Part shown: positions 1-8,460 of the stretch, one piece after another
Numbering within the stretch: position 1 is the stretch's first letter
Layout of the letters: each line of letters begins with the position of its first letter
Assembly: GCA_022843955.1 (NCBI GenBank)
Contig: JALHMQ010000034.1
Coordinates: 1-44,870, forward strand
Length of the DNA: 44,870 nt
Reading direction: 5' to 3'
Origin: Burkholderiaceae bacterium
Lineage (GTDB): Bacteria > Pseudomonadota > Gammaproteobacteria > Burkholderiales > Burkholderiaceae_F
Notes under the pieces: model-generated
Seen by the model: only the letters and a program-made list of their open reading frames with translations
Databases searched by the model: none
What the model was told of the DNA's origin: nothing
Made by a program: the position numbers and the translations under genes

Positions 1-66
1 GGGTTTACGTCCCGCCAACAGGTGCCAACGACGTCGGCTTACCCCCTGTTCCCGATCAATTCAGGT

Positions 67-111
67 GGGGGAGTTTGAAGTGGCCATACCCGGGGGAATT
101 TGGGTGGCCAT
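67..111. repeat. Imperfect direct repeat pair near the window start
   Basis: Two imperfect copies of about 20 bp, each running from a G5 tract through A.TTTG to GTGGCCAT, lie at 67-87 and 92-111. Repeated GTGGCC-containing units like this remind me of the multiple terminal repeats of IS21-family elements. No istA or istB coding sequence is visible in the window, so a link to a transposon end just upstream is only a guess. The first 60 bases contain no gene I can recognise. Confidence 0.4.
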
Positions 112-115
112 CGGG

Positions 116-176
116 GACTGCGAGGACTGACTGCGAGAAGTGACTGCAAGCACTGACTGCGATCACTGACCGCGAC
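116..176. repeat. 13-bp tandem repeat, about 4.7 copies
   Basis: Four consecutive 13-bp units begin at 116, 129, 142 and 155 (GACTGCGAGGACT, GACTGCGAGAAGT, GACTGCAAGCACT, GACTGCGATCACT), and a partial fifth starts at 168. The GACTGC heads are constant and the tails vary. The period is not a multiple of three and no convincing gene covers the array, so it is probably non-coding. It ends about 90 bp upstream of the thiolase start. Confidence 0.8.
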
Positions 177-266
177 GCAGCCCGGACCGCCAGTAAGCAC
201 GACCCGCGAGGACCCGCAGCGTGCGCGATGATTGCCTGTCGCCATCGACCTGACGAAAGCCTGCCC

Positions 267-1454
267 ATGCCCGAAGCCTTCATCGTCGCCGCCCTGCGCA
301 CTGCCGGCGCCCGCAAGGGCGGCCGGCTGGCGGGCTGGCACCCGGCCGATCTGGCCGCGCACGTGATCGATGCGCTGGTGGCGCAGGTGGGCTGCGACCC
401 GGCGCAGGTGGAGGACGTGATCCTCGGCTGCGTGGGCCAGGCGGGCGAGCAGGCCAACAACATCGCGCGCAACGCGGTGCTCGCCTCTCGTCTGCCGGAG
501 TCGGTACCCGGGGTGTCGGTGGACCGCCAGTGCGGGTCGTCGCAGCAGGCGCTGCACTTTGCGGCGCAGGCGGTGATGGCCGGGGCGATGGACATCGTGA
601 TCGCCGGCGGCGTGGAGAGCATGACGCGGGTGCCGATGGGGCTGCCCTCCACGCTGCCGTTCAAGCACGGCTTCGGCTCGTCGATGAGCCCGGCGATGCA
701 GGGACGCTACCCCGGGGTTGCGCAGTTCAGTCAGTTCACCGGTGCGCAGATGCTGGCGGAGCGCTACGGCCTGACGAAAGAAGCGCTCGACGACTACGCG
801 CTGCAGAGCCACCAGCGCGCCGCAGCGGCCACGCGCGAGGGTCGCTTCAAGGGCGAGATCGTGCCGGTGCCGGTGCGCGCTGCTGACGGTACCGACACCG
901 GGACCATTCACGACGCCGACGAAGGCATCCGCACCGACGCCACGCGCGAATCGATCGCGGGCGTCAAGCTGCTGCAGGAAGGCGGCGTGCTCACCGCGGC
1001 AACGGCCTCGCAGATCTGCGACGGTGCGGCCGCGCTGCTGGTCGCCAGCGCGCGCGGGCTGGCTGCGCTCGGCGCCACGGTGAAGCCGCTGGCGCGCGTG
1101 CACCAGATGACGGTGCTCGGCCACGATCCGGTGGTGATGCTGGAGGCGCCGATCCCGGCCACACCGATCGCGCTGCGCAAGGCCGGGCTGGCGCTGGCCG
1201 ACATCGACCTGTTCGAGGTCAACGAGGCGTTCGCATCGGTGCCGCTGGCGTGGCTGCAGGCCACCGGTGCCGATCCGACGCGGCTGAACGTGCATGGCGG
1301 CGCCATCGCTCTCGGCCATCCGCTGGGCGCCTCCGGGGCCAAGCTGATGACGACGCTGGTGCATGCGCTGCATACGTACGGTGGCCGCTACGGGCTGCAG
1401 ACGATGTGCGAAGGCGGTGGGCTGGCGAACGTGACGATCATCGAGCGGCTGTGA
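267..1454 (+). CDS. Acetyl-CoA C-acyltransferase (thiolase)
   Basis: This 395-residue protein has the normal length and all hallmarks of the thiolase family, which condenses or cleaves acyl-CoA and acetyl-CoA in beta-oxidation or acetoacetyl-CoA synthesis. The acylated cysteine is in VDRQCGSS (about C89). The GHPLGASG block carries the catalytic histidine (about H351), and the second cysteine is in CEGGG (about C381). The reading frame opens at 228, but the family N-terminus (PEAFIVAALRTAG) fits the ATG at 267. No strong ribosome-binding site is visible. Substrate chain length cannot be decided from sequence. The acyl-CoA ligase at 2864-4564 would fit the same fatty acid pathway, but it lies on the opposite strand with other genes between. 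Confidence 0.93.
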   Translation: MPEAFIVAALRTAGARKGGRLAGWHPADLAAHVIDALVAQVGCDPAQVEDVILGCVGQAGEQANNIARNAVLASRLPESVPGVSVDRQCGSSQQALHFAAQAVMAGAMDIVIAGGVESMTRVPMGLPSTLPFKHGFGSSMSPAMQGRYPGVAQFSQFTGAQMLAERYGLTKEALDDYALQSHQRAAAATREGRFKGEIVPVPVRAADGTDTGTIHDADEGIRTDATRESIAGVKLLQEGGVLTAATASQICDGAAALLVASARGLAALGATVKPLARVHQMTVLGHDPVVMLEAPIPATPIALRKAGLALADIDLFEVNEAFASVPLAWLQATGADPTRLNVHGGAIALGHPLGASGAKLMTTLVHALHTYGGRYGLQTMCEGGGLANVTIIERL

Positions 1455-1520
1455 CTGCTCGTCGGCATCACTTATCCCGGGGTTAAGCTGGCCTCACTGA
1501 TATGGTCGATCGAATCGGCC

Positions 1521-2162
1521 GTGTCGCCACCGCAGGTATCCGGCATGTATCACGGCGAACGCTTCAACAGCATCACGCATCTCATCGGCGCCTTGTTTGC
1601 GCTGACCGGCGCGACGCTGCTCGTCACCCGCGCCGCGCTGGACGGCGACCCCTGGAAGATCGTGAGCTTCAGCGTGTTCGGCGTGATGCTGGTGCTGCTG
1701 TACACGGTCTCCACGCTGTATCACTCGGTCAGTCAGGCGCGCGCCAAGGCGGTGCTGCGCCGACTGGACCACTGCGCGATATTTCTGCTGATCGCCGGCA
1801 CCTACACGCCGTTCACGCTGGTGACGCTGCGCGGCAGCCTCGGCTGGGCACTGTTCGTGGCGATCTGGCTGATGGCAGCGGCCGGCATGTGGATGGCATG
1901 GCGCCAGCGCAGCGGACGCGATCCCGTGGCCTGGCCTTATCTCGTGATGGGCTGGCTCGGGGCGACTGCCCTGGTGCCGCTGACGCAGAGCCTGGGCACC
2001 GGCGGGCTGCTGTGGCTGCTCGCCGGCGGCGCGCTCTACAGCGCCGGCGTGCTGTTCTATGCGAACGACCGCCGCTGGCGACACGCGCACGGCATCTGGC
2101 ACCTGTTCGTGCTCGCCGGCAGCGCCGCCCACGTGGTCACGGTGCTGGTGTTCGTCGACTGA
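1521..2162 (+). CDS. Hemolysin III / TrhA-family membrane protein
   Basis: The 213-residue polytopic protein has about seven hydrophobic segments. It carries the family pattern: an early NSITHLIGA motif, YHSVSQARAKAVLRRLDH after the second segment, and a histidine-rich end (HAHGIWHLFVLAGSAAH). These conserved His and Asp residues resemble the metal site of the PAQR/hemolysin III superfamily. Members are usually annotated as channel-like or membrane-homeostasis proteins, and a true haemolytic role is not implied. The frame starts at GTG 1521, and an ATG at 1545 (MYHGERFNSITH) is an equally good start. The 3' end overlaps the convergent GNAT gene by 26 bp. Confidence 0.88.
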   Translation: MSPPQVSGMYHGERFNSITHLIGALFALTGATLLVTRAALDGDPWKIVSFSVFGVMLVLLYTVSTLYHSVSQARAKAVLRRLDHCAIFLLIAGTYTPFTLVTLRGSLGWALFVAIWLMAAAGMWMAWRQRSGRDPVAWPYLVMGWLGATALVPLTQSLGTGGLLWLLAGGALYSAGVLFYANDRRWRHAHGIWHLFVLAGSAAHVVTVLVFVD

Positions 2163-2763
2163 CCGCCTGCGCCTGGCGGCGACTGCGCGGCGCCAGCGCG
2201 CGCACCACACGCATCAGCGACTGATCGTCGGCCACCGGCTTGGCATCGAAGCCGAGCCGGTGGGCGAGCGACAGCATGGGCTGGTTGCTGGCCATCACCA
2301 GGCCTTCCATCACGCGGTAGCCGTCGCAGCGCGCGCGCCGCATCAGGCACATCATCAGTTGCCCGGCCAGACCGCTGCCGCGCCAGTCATCGACCAGCGT
2401 GATCGCGAACTCGCAGCGTTCGCCCGCGGGCTCGCCAGGCAGCGCGCCCGAGCCGGCGCCGGCGCGCAGGTAGCGTGCGGCGCCGACGATGTCGATGCCG
2501 TCCTCAGCCGGCACGGTGGCAACGAACACGAAGCCCTCGCCCGGCACCGGCCGCAGGCCGCGTTCGAGCGCCGCCAGATCGAGACTCTTCTTGTGCTGCA
2601 TGAAGCGGCTGTAGCGCGACTGCGCCGACATGCGCCCGAAGGCCTGCACGATCTCGGCACCGTCGGCCTCGGTGATCGCGCGCAGCGTCACCTCCCGACC
2701 ATCGCGCAGCGTCAACAGGCGCGGCCGATAGCGTGGCGGTACGACGGGTCGTGGCGTGTTCAT
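2137..2763 (-). CDS. GNAT-family N-acetyltransferase
   Basis: This 208-residue protein has a GNAT fold pattern. LTLRDGREVTLRAITEADG forms the first strand and helix, and FAITLVDDWRGSGLAGQLM is the acetyl-CoA pyrophosphate-binding motif A (here WRGSGLAGQL in place of the usual Q/RxxGxG/A). NQPMLSLAHRLGF is the C-terminal motif B. The leading TLRDG.....RAITEADG arrangement resembles the acetyltransferase domain found fused to acyl-CoA synthetases, here free-standing. The acceptor is unknown. It lies downstream of fadD on the same strand, about 100 bp after it, so co-transcription is possible. Confidence 0.85.
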   Translation of the reverse strand: MNTPRPVVPPRYRPRLLTLRDGREVTLRAITEADGAEIVQAFGRMSAQSRYSRFMQHKKSLDLAALERGLRPVPGEGFVFVATVPAEDGIDIVGAARYLRAGAGSGALPGEPAGERCEFAITLVDDWRGSGLAGQLMMCLMRRARCDGYRVMEGLVMASNQPMLSLAHRLGFDAKPVADDQSLMRVVRALAPRSRRQAQAVSRRTPAP

Positions 2764-2863
2764 CGATCACCTTTCTGCCCCGTGCGATGCACGGGCGGAG
2801 CAGCGGGCACGGGCGGGCGGCGGCGGACGCATCGTCGGAGGGCCGGTGTCGGCGTGCATGGTC

Positions 2864-4564
2864 TTAAGCAGCCGTGGTCTTGAGCGCCTGGCCCTGCGGC
2901 GGCGGACCATCACGCAACGCGCGCCGCAGGATCTTGCCGATGTTGGTCTTGGGCAGCGGTTCATTGCGAAAGGCGACCACGCGCGGCATCTTGTAGCCGG
3001 TCAGATGCTGCCGGCAGTGCGCGAGCAAGTCGGCTTCGGTCAGCTGCGGATCCTTGCGCACCACGATCACCTTGACCGACTCGCCGGACCGCTCGTCAGG
3101 CACGCCGATCGCGGCGGCTTCCAGCACGCCCGGATGCATCGTGACCACGTCCTCGATCTCGTTGGGGAACACCTTGAAGCCCGACACCACGATCATGTCC
3201 TTCTTGCGATCGGTGATGCGGAAGCTGCCGCGCTCGTCCATCATGCCCATGTCACCGGTGCGCAGCCAGCCATCGGCGGTGATCACCTTGGCGGTCTCGT
3301 CCGGGTGATTCCAGTACCCCGCCATCACCTGCGGTCCACGCAGGCAGATCTCGCCCACCTGGCCCATCGGCAGCACCCGCCCGTCGTCATCGAGCACGGT
3401 GGCGTCGGTGCTGGGGACCGGCACGCCGATCAGCCCGCTCCACTCGGTGATGTCGAGCGGATTGGCGATCGCCACCGGCGCACTCTCGGTGAGCCCGTAG
3501 CCTTCGACCAGAGGCACGCCGGCCGCCTGTCTCCAGCGCTGCGCCACCACGCGCTGCACGGCCATGCCGCCCGCCACCGCGAGTTTCAGGTGACTCAGAT
3601 CGACCTCGCTGAAGCCCTTGGCATCGAGCAGCGCGCGGAACAACGTGTTGACACCGATGATCGCGGTGAAGCGCTGCCCCTTGAGGACCTTGATGAACGC
3701 CGGCAGGTCGCGCGGGTTGGCAATCAGCACGATCTTCGCGCCCTTGCGCACGAACGAGAGATTCGCGGTCAGGGCGAACACGTGGTACAGCGGCAGCGGC
3801 AGGATCAGCGTCTCGGCGCCGTCTTGCATGTCACGCGCCACCCAGGCGGCCACCTGCAACACGTTGGCCACCATGTTGCCGTGCGTGAGCATCGCGCCCT
3901 TGGCCACCCCCGTGGTGCCGCCGGTGTACTGCAGGAACGCCAGGTCGGTGCGCTTGAGCGGCACCTCGTCGAGCGTCTCGTCGCGGCCGGCGACGATGAC
4001 GTCGTTGAAGTGGAAGGAGCCGGGCAGTTGCCAGGCCGGCACCAGCTTCTTCACGTGCTTGACCGCGGCATTGACCAGCAGCCGCTTGAACAAAGGCAGC
4101 CGGTCACCGACCTGCGAAGTGATGACGGCGCGCAGCGCCGTGGCGCCGATCACCTGGTCGAGCGTGTGCGCGAAGTTCTCCAGCACGACGATCGCCACCG
4201 CGCCGGAGTCCTTGAGCTGGTGTTCGAGCTCGCGCGGCGTGTACAGCGGATTGACGTTGACCACCACCATGCCGGCGCGCAACGCGCCGACGAGGGCGAT
4301 CGGGTACTGCAGCAAATTGGGCAGCATCAGCGCCACGCGGTCGCCGGGCCGCAATCCGCCGATCTTCTGCAGCCAGGCGCCGAAGGCGCGACTTGCCTCG
4401 TCGAGTTCGCGATAGGTCATCACCGTGCCCATCGACTCGTACGCCGGCCGCTGCGCAAAGCGCGCGAAGCTGTCGGCAAGCAGATCCTTCAGTGATGCGA
4501 AGGCGGTGACATCCACTTCGGCCGGAATGCCGGCCGGGTACTGCGCCAGCCAGAGCCTGTTCAT
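2864..4564 (-). CDS. fadD: Long-chain-fatty-acid--CoA ligase
   Basis: The 566-residue adenylate-forming enzyme activates fatty acids with ATP and CoA. The P-loop-like YTGGTTGVAKGA motif lies near residue 212, the YGLTES motif near 355, followed by the GWLRTGD and KDMIVVSGFKVFPNEIE signatures. The C-terminal catalytic lysine is in PKTNIGKILRR. The frame extends upstream to 4696, but the ATG at 4564 (MNRLWLAQYPAGIPAEVD) is preceded by AGAGGA at good spacing and gives the usual family length. The protein is cytoplasmic or membrane-associated. I see no anomaly in the catalytic motifs. Confidence 0.95.
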   Translation of the reverse strand: MNRLWLAQYPAGIPAEVDVTAFASLKDLLADSFARFAQRPAYESMGTVMTYRELDEASRAFGAWLQKIGGLRPGDRVALMLPNLLQYPIALVGALRAGMVVVNVNPLYTPRELEHQLKDSGAVAIVVLENFAHTLDQVIGATALRAVITSQVGDRLPLFKRLLVNAAVKHVKKLVPAWQLPGSFHFNDVIVAGRDETLDEVPLKRTDLAFLQYTGGTTGVAKGAMLTHGNMVANVLQVAAWVARDMQDGAETLILPLPLYHVFALTANLSFVRKGAKIVLIANPRDLPAFIKVLKGQRFTAIIGVNTLFRALLDAKGFSEVDLSHLKLAVAGGMAVQRVVAQRWRQAAGVPLVEGYGLTESAPVAIANPLDITEWSGLIGVPVPSTDATVLDDDGRVLPMGQVGEICLRGPQVMAGYWNHPDETAKVITADGWLRTGDMGMMDERGSFRITDRKKDMIVVSGFKVFPNEIEDVVTMHPGVLEAAAIGVPDERSGESVKVIVVRKDPQLTEADLLAHCRQHLTGYKMPRVVAFRNEPLPKTNIGKILRRALRDGPPPQGQALKTTAA

Positions 4565-4726
4565 GTCGTCCTCTGCGTAACGTTGCGATTTCCCCTCACC
4601 GATACCAGTGAGTGTCGTCCCTCCGCGCCGCAAGCCTGTGAGCACGGGCAAGGGTAGCTCCTGCTGTTGCAACGAAGTCACCGACGCCTGATGCAACCCT
4701 TGCGTGGAACCACGCAGGCAGACCGC

Positions 4727-5341
4727 TCAGGCGGGCGGCTCGGCGCCCGCATCGTCGTCACGCATCAGGCGCTGCCAGCCGGCGTGGCCGAGGCGGCGCA
4801 ACGTGGCGATGTTGTTGTCGAAGATCGCCGCTGCATCGGGGAACGCCTGCACGGCGCGGTCGACGCTGGCGTGCCGCAGCAGGTGCAGCGTTGGATACGG
4901 CGAGCGGTTGGTGTAGTTGCTGATGTCGTCCGCTTCGGTGTCGGCAAACTGGTAGTGCGGATGAAAACTCGCCACCTGCAGCACGTCGGCCAGGCCAAGT
5001 GCGTCGAGCGCGGCGTCGGCCACATCGAGAAAGTCGTTGTAGTCGAGGAAGTCGCCCAGCACCTGCGGGTGGATCAGCAGCGTGGTGTCGATCGACTCTG
5101 CATCCGTGGCGGCAAGCAGGTTCAGCTCATCGCCCAGGTCGGCCAGCAGCGCATCGACCGTGGTCGCCGCGCTGACCCGGTAACGCACGCGCCCGCCGAC
5201 ATGGACCGCCTTGGCGAACGGACAGAGGTTCAGGCCGATCACCGCCTTGTCGAGCCACGCGCGGGTGGCGATGACGTGCGGATCGGCCGGATCGGTATCG
5301 ACGACGGGCGGGCGGGTGTTGGACGAAGTCACGGGCGGCAC
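4727..5341 (-). CDS. DUF1415 domain-containing protein
   Basis: This 204-residue protein matches the DUF1415 family, recognisable by the early block around WLDKAVIGLNLCPFAKAV, the central TTLLIHPQVLGDFLDYNDFL and the later QVASFHPHYQFA with NYTNRSPYPTLHLLR. Conserved His, Cys and Asp residues recur in these blocks, but no enzymatic activity has been established that I know of. There are no membrane segments or signal peptide, so it is probably cytoplasmic. The 162-bp gap between it and fadD (4565-4726) holds nothing I recognise except the ligase ribosome-binding site. Confidence 0.9.
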   Translation of the reverse strand: MPPVTSSNTRPPVVDTDPADPHVIATRAWLDKAVIGLNLCPFAKAVHVGGRVRYRVSAATTVDALLADLGDELNLLAATDAESIDTTLLIHPQVLGDFLDYNDFLDVADAALDALGLADVLQVASFHPHYQFADTEADDISNYTNRSPYPTLHLLRHASVDRAVQAFPDAAAIFDNNIATLRRLGHAGWQRLMRDDDAGAEPPA

Positions 5342-5412
5342 CGGCAGGAAGCTCAGGCCGGCAAGCCTACGCCGACCGCGGCGACCGCGGCCCCGTCACC
5401 GATCCATGATGA

Positions 5413-5856
5413 TCAGTCGCGGCCGCGTCCCCGGCCCTTGCCGTGGCTGTCGTCGCGGCCGTGGTCGCGATCGTGGCCGCGATCGTCGTCGTAGCCGCGA
5501 CCGCGGTCATCACCGCGCTCGCGCACATTCTCGCGGTACCAGTCATGCCGCACGAAGTAGACCGGCACACCGCAGGCGTTGTAACGGCTGCAATGGCGAC
5601 GCCAGTCCTTGCGATGACCGGGCGGCACCCACAGGTAGACCGGCTGCGGACGCGCAACCACCACCGGCGGCACGGCGATGATCACCGGCTGCGACACGAT
5701 CACCCGCGGTTGCGGAAAACGGCCAATGTCGACGCGGCCATAGACGCCCGGCTGGCTGATCTCGATGGTCACGCCGACGTCCGAGGCATCGGCGCCGGGC
5801 GCGGCGAACACGCTGCCCAGCCAGGCGAGGGTGAAAAAGATACTCGTGCGCGTCAT
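5413..5856 (-). CDS. Small secreted protein with charged Arg/Asp/Gly/His-rich tail
   Basis: A 147-residue protein starts with a clear Sec signal (MTRTSIFFTLAWLGSVFAAPGADA). A short beta-rich segment follows (VGVTIEISQPGVYGRVDIG), then a Pro/Val-rich stretch (PVIIAVPPVVVARPQPVYLWVPPGH). It ends in an Arg, Asp, Gly and His tail of low complexity. The middle matches a common betaproteobacterial type of small periplasmic protein whose function is unknown to me. The start at 5856 is preceded by CACACAGGAAACAGC, a very strong ribosome-binding site. A similar secreted protein lies at 26785-27150. Confidence 0.75.
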   Translation of the reverse strand: MTRTSIFFTLAWLGSVFAAPGADASDVGVTIEISQPGVYGRVDIGRFPQPRVIVSQPVIIAVPPVVVARPQPVYLWVPPGHRKDWRRHCSRYNACGVPVYFVRHDWYRENVRERGDDRGRGYDDDRGHDRDHGRDDSHGKGRGRGRD

Positions 5857-6055
5857 GCTGTTTCCTGTGTGATGAATGGACTCGACCTTAACGCAGCCCG
5901 CCATCACGCCGGCTCGCAGCCGGATGGCTTACCCCCTCGATTGCGTTCTTGCGTACTTGTCGCAGCCGGTCGATCGAATCGCCCTCGGCCTGCACCCGCT
6001 GCGCGGCGCGCGCCTTGCCCGCCATGCGTCGACCGCAACGACCCCCGAGGTCCGC

Positions 6056-6283
6056 ATGCCTGCCGCCGCCCATCGCAATCTTCATCGCCCGACCCTCGAT
6101 GAGGGGCCCCTCGCGATCAAGCACTACGCGCGACTGAATATCGCGCAGGTGTGCGGCCGGCTCGACGGCCTGAGCCTGCGCGAACTGCAGCAGTTGCGGC
6201 AGTTCGAGGTGCAGCACGGCAATCGCAAGGGCATGTTGCGCGCGCTCGACCGGCGCATCGCGCTCACCGCGCTGCAACCGTAG
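6056..6283 (+). CDS. Small conserved protein with a C-terminal helical RNRK-type domain
   Basis: This 75-residue protein has no signal peptide. Residues about 25-70 (IKHYARLNIAQVCGRLDGLSLREL, then RQFEVQHGNRKGMLRALDRRI) resemble a short helical module seen in many small bacterial proteins: a two-helix unit with G-LS-EL and a later NRKG/T motif. No function is assigned to it that I know of. The open frame extends back to 5876, but the ATG at 6056 has GAGG six bases upstream. It is divergent from the secreted-protein gene; the 199 bp between them should hold both promoters. Confidence 0.6.
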   Translation: MPAAAHRNLHRPTLDEGPLAIKHYARLNIAQVCGRLDGLSLRELQQLRQFEVQHGNRKGMLRALDRRIALTALQP

Positions 6284-6331
6284 GCGCCGGAGCCTCAGCA
6301 GCGAGTCATCGGTGCGCAGCGTGCGCAGCCA

Positions 6332-6345
6332 TTGAGCGCTGTCAA
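6332..6345 (+). promoter_or_regulatory. Weak FNR-like inverted repeat upstream of an HPF-like gene
   Basis: TTGAGCGCTGTCAA is a TTGA-N6-TCAA palindrome matching 8 of the 10 conserved FNR-box positions. It lies 72 bp upstream of the HPF-like start at 6417. The -10 at the ideal class II distance is poor (ACGATG), and a GACATT appears about 5 bp too far. TTGAGC could also simply be a -35 hexamer. I treat it as tentative. Confidence 0.25.
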
Positions 6346-6416
6346 CGCACGACTACGGCACGGCGCGACGATGACATTGGCAGGCCGGAACCAAAGCCTG
6401 CAGCAAAAGGACCGCC

Positions 6417-6749
6417 ATGACGTATCCGATCACGGTCAACTTCCATCACATGGATCGTTCCGAAGCGCTCGAAGCCATGCTGCGCGAGCGCGCCGAAAAG
6501 CTCGCGCACCTCAGCGCGGCGATCACTGCCTGCAATATCACGGTCGAGCCGGAGGGCCGTCACCAGCACCAGGGTCGCAAGTACGCGGTGCGGCTGGATA
6601 TCCACATCAGGGGAAAGCGGTTGGAGGTCAACCGGATCGCGCATGAAGATGCCTTCGTCGCCGGGCGCGACGCCTTCGATGCCGCCAAGCGCGCGCTCGA
6701 CGCGCTGGTCGAGCAGCAACGCGACCACGGGCGCCCGGTGGAAAGCTAG
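6417..6749 (+). CDS. HPF/RaiA-family ribosome-associated protein (short form)
   Basis: The 110-residue protein has the beta-alpha-beta-beta-beta-alpha outline of the hibernation-promoting factor/RaiA family: a start strand (TYPITVNFHHM), helix ALEAMLRERAEKLAHL, strands ITACNITVEPEG and KYAVRLDIHIRGKRLEVNR, then helix FVAGRDAFDAAKRALDALVEQQ. Family members bind the 30S A/P-site region and inactivate or dimerise ribosomes during stress. It lacks the C-terminal extension of long HPF. The start is preceded by AAAGGA. A second family member lies at 11095-11451. Confidence 0.85.
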   Translation: MTYPITVNFHHMDRSEALEAMLRERAEKLAHLSAAITACNITVEPEGRHQHQGRKYAVRLDIHIRGKRLEVNRIAHEDAFVAGRDAFDAAKRALDALVEQQRDHGRPVES

Positions 6750-6787
6750 CGCGTCCTGCCTGCGCCAAGATTGCGCCTCTGGTACGT

Positions 6788-7960
6788 TCAGGCGCGGCGT
6801 GCCAGCACGCGCCGCAGCGCCAGCGCGATCAGACCGGCCACCAGTCCCCAGAAGGCCGAGCCGATCGACCACAGCGTCAAGCCCGAGGCGGTGACGAGAA
6901 AGGTGATCAGGGCCGGCTCGCGCTGGCTCTCGTCGTTCATTGCGGCGGCCAGACCCGAGCCGATGGTCCCGAGCAATGCCAGGCCGGCGATCGCCATCAC
7001 CAGTTCGCGCGGAAACGCCGCGAACACCGCAGTGACCGCGGCCGCGAACAGCCCGAGCAGCACGTAGAACACGCCGGCCGCCACCGCAGCGGTGTAGCGC
7101 CGTGCCGCGTCGGCATGCGCCTCGCGCCCCATGCAGATGGCGGCGGTGATCGCCGCCAGGTTCAGTGCATACGCGCCGAACGGCGCCAGCAACACGGTCG
7201 CCACGCCGGTGGTGGTGATGATCGGCGACAGCGGTGGCGCGTAGCCATGCGCGCGCAAGGTGGCCACGCCGGGCACGTTCTGCGATGCCATGGTGACGAT
7301 GAACAGCGGCAACGCCACCCCCACCGCGGCCGCGATGGAGAACTGCGGCATCACGAACTGCGGCCGGGTCAGGGCCGCGTCCACCACGAGCGGGGCGAAC
7401 AGCCCCTGCGCCAGCGCCACCGCAATTCCCGCGACCAGCGCCGCCGGCACCGCATAGCGCGGAAGCAGCGTGCGAGCCACGAGAAAAGTCACGAACATCG
7501 CGCCGGCCAGCGGCAGCTGGGTCTTCATCGCGACGAAGGCATCGAGGCCGAACCGCAGCAGCACGCCGGCCAGCATGCCGGCTGCAAGCGCCATCGGTAG
7601 CCGACCCATCAAGCGCTCGAACACACCGCTGGCACCGACCGCGACGATCAGCAACCCGGTGATCACGAACGCGCCGATGGTCTGCTCAAGCGGCAGGCCC
7701 GCCACGCTCGTGATGAGCAGGGCGGCTCCCGGCGTGGACCAGGCGGTGAGTACCGGCACCCGATAGCGCAGAGAAAGCGCGAGCGTGGTGATGCCCATGC
7801 CGAGGCCGAGCGCCCACAGCCACGACGCCGTCTGCGCCGGCGAGGCGCCGGCGGCACGGGCGGCCTCGAACACGATCACGGCCGAGCTCGTGAAGCCGAC
7901 CAGCACGGCGACGAAGCCGGCGACGACCGAAGAGAGCGAGAAATCTCTAAGCAGGCGCAT
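6788..7960 (-). CDS. benE: BenE-family benzoate/H+ symporter
   Basis: This 390-residue inner-membrane protein has about twelve hydrophobic segments and the BenE signature in its first third, including SSVVAGFVAVLVGFTSSAVIV over the first segments and TAWSTPGAALL near residue 75. BenE proteins import benzoate or related aromatic acids with protons. No benzoate-catabolic gene is adjacent, so the physiological substrate is uncertain. It ends 38 bp from the convergent HPF-like gene. Confidence 0.88.
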   Translation of the reverse strand: MRLLRDFSLSSVVAGFVAVLVGFTSSAVIVFEAARAAGASPAQTASWLWALGLGMGITTLALSLRYRVPVLTAWSTPGAALLITSVAGLPLEQTIGAFVITGLLIVAVGASGVFERLMGRLPMALAAGMLAGVLLRFGLDAFVAMKTQLPLAGAMFVTFLVARTLLPRYAVPAALVAGIAVALAQGLFAPLVVDAALTRPQFVMPQFSIAAAVGVALPLFIVTMASQNVPGVATLRAHGYAPPLSPIITTTGVATVLLAPFGAYALNLAAITAAICMGREAHADAARRYTAAVAAGVFYVLLGLFAAAVTAVFAAFPRELVMAIAGLALLGTIGSGLAAAMNDESQREPALITFLVTASGLTLWSIGSAFWGLVAGLIALALRRVLARRA

Positions 7961-8002
7961 GGGGCGCGCAGCGTAACCGACGGCCGCTGCGCCGGCGACG
8001 AC

Positions 8003-8410
8003 TCAGTCGACGATCTTGCCGCGCAGCGCCTTGACCTGACCGCGCCGCACCTTGCCCTCGACCCGGCGCTTCTGCGAAGCGCGCGTGGGCCGCGTGGCGC
8101 GGCGCACCGGCGCGGTGTAGGCGACCTCATCCAGCAGCACACGCAGCCGTTCGATCGCCTCGGCGCGGTTCTTCTCCAGGCTGCGATGCGACTGTGCCTT
8201 GATCACCACCACGCCGTCATCGCTGATGCGCTGGTCGCGCCGCGCCAGCAGGCGCGCCTTCAGCTCGTCGGGCAGCGACGAGGCGCGCACGTCGAAGCGC
8301 AGGTGAACGGCGTTGGATACCTTGTTGACGTTCTGCCCGCCCGATCCCTGTGCGCGGATGGCGTCGAACACGATCTCGTTGTCGTCGAGCACGTAGGCAA
8401 GGGTCGGCAT
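8003..8410 (-). CDS. arfB: Alternative ribosome-rescue factor ArfB (YaeJ)
   Basis: The 135-residue protein carries the catalytic GSGGQNVNKVSNAVHLRFD block at residues 22-40. The GGQ motif hydrolyses peptidyl-tRNA on ribosomes stalled at mRNA ends. A basic C-terminal tail (ASQKRRVEGKVRRGQVKALRGK) is present; in ArfB this tail occupies the empty mRNA channel. The length fits ArfB rather than full RF1/RF2. It lies just downstream of benE's start on the same strand. No other rescue gene is visible in the window. Confidence 0.93.
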   Translation of the reverse strand: MPTLAYVLDDNEIVFDAIRAQGSGGQNVNKVSNAVHLRFDVRASSLPDELKARLLARRDQRISDDGVVVIKAQSHRSLEKNRAEAIERLRVLLDEVAYTAPVRRATRPTRASQKRRVEGKVRRGQVKALRGKIVD

Positions 8411-8460
8411 GGCGCGAGCTTAGGGCAGGCAGCGCGCCGCACCGCCGACGGTTGCAGCGG

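Noticed and set aside
2756-4495. 579-codon plus-strand reading frame opposite fadD
   Set aside because: Its composition is His/Arg/Gln-rich nonsense and it lies fully antisense to a clear acyl-CoA ligase. It is a GC-codon shadow.
5857-5880. lac-like sequence CACACAGGAAACAGC before the secreted-protein gene, suggesting vector contamination
   Set aside because: Only the ribosome-binding-site segment matches; flanking sequence is native GC-rich and continues into a natural signal peptide.
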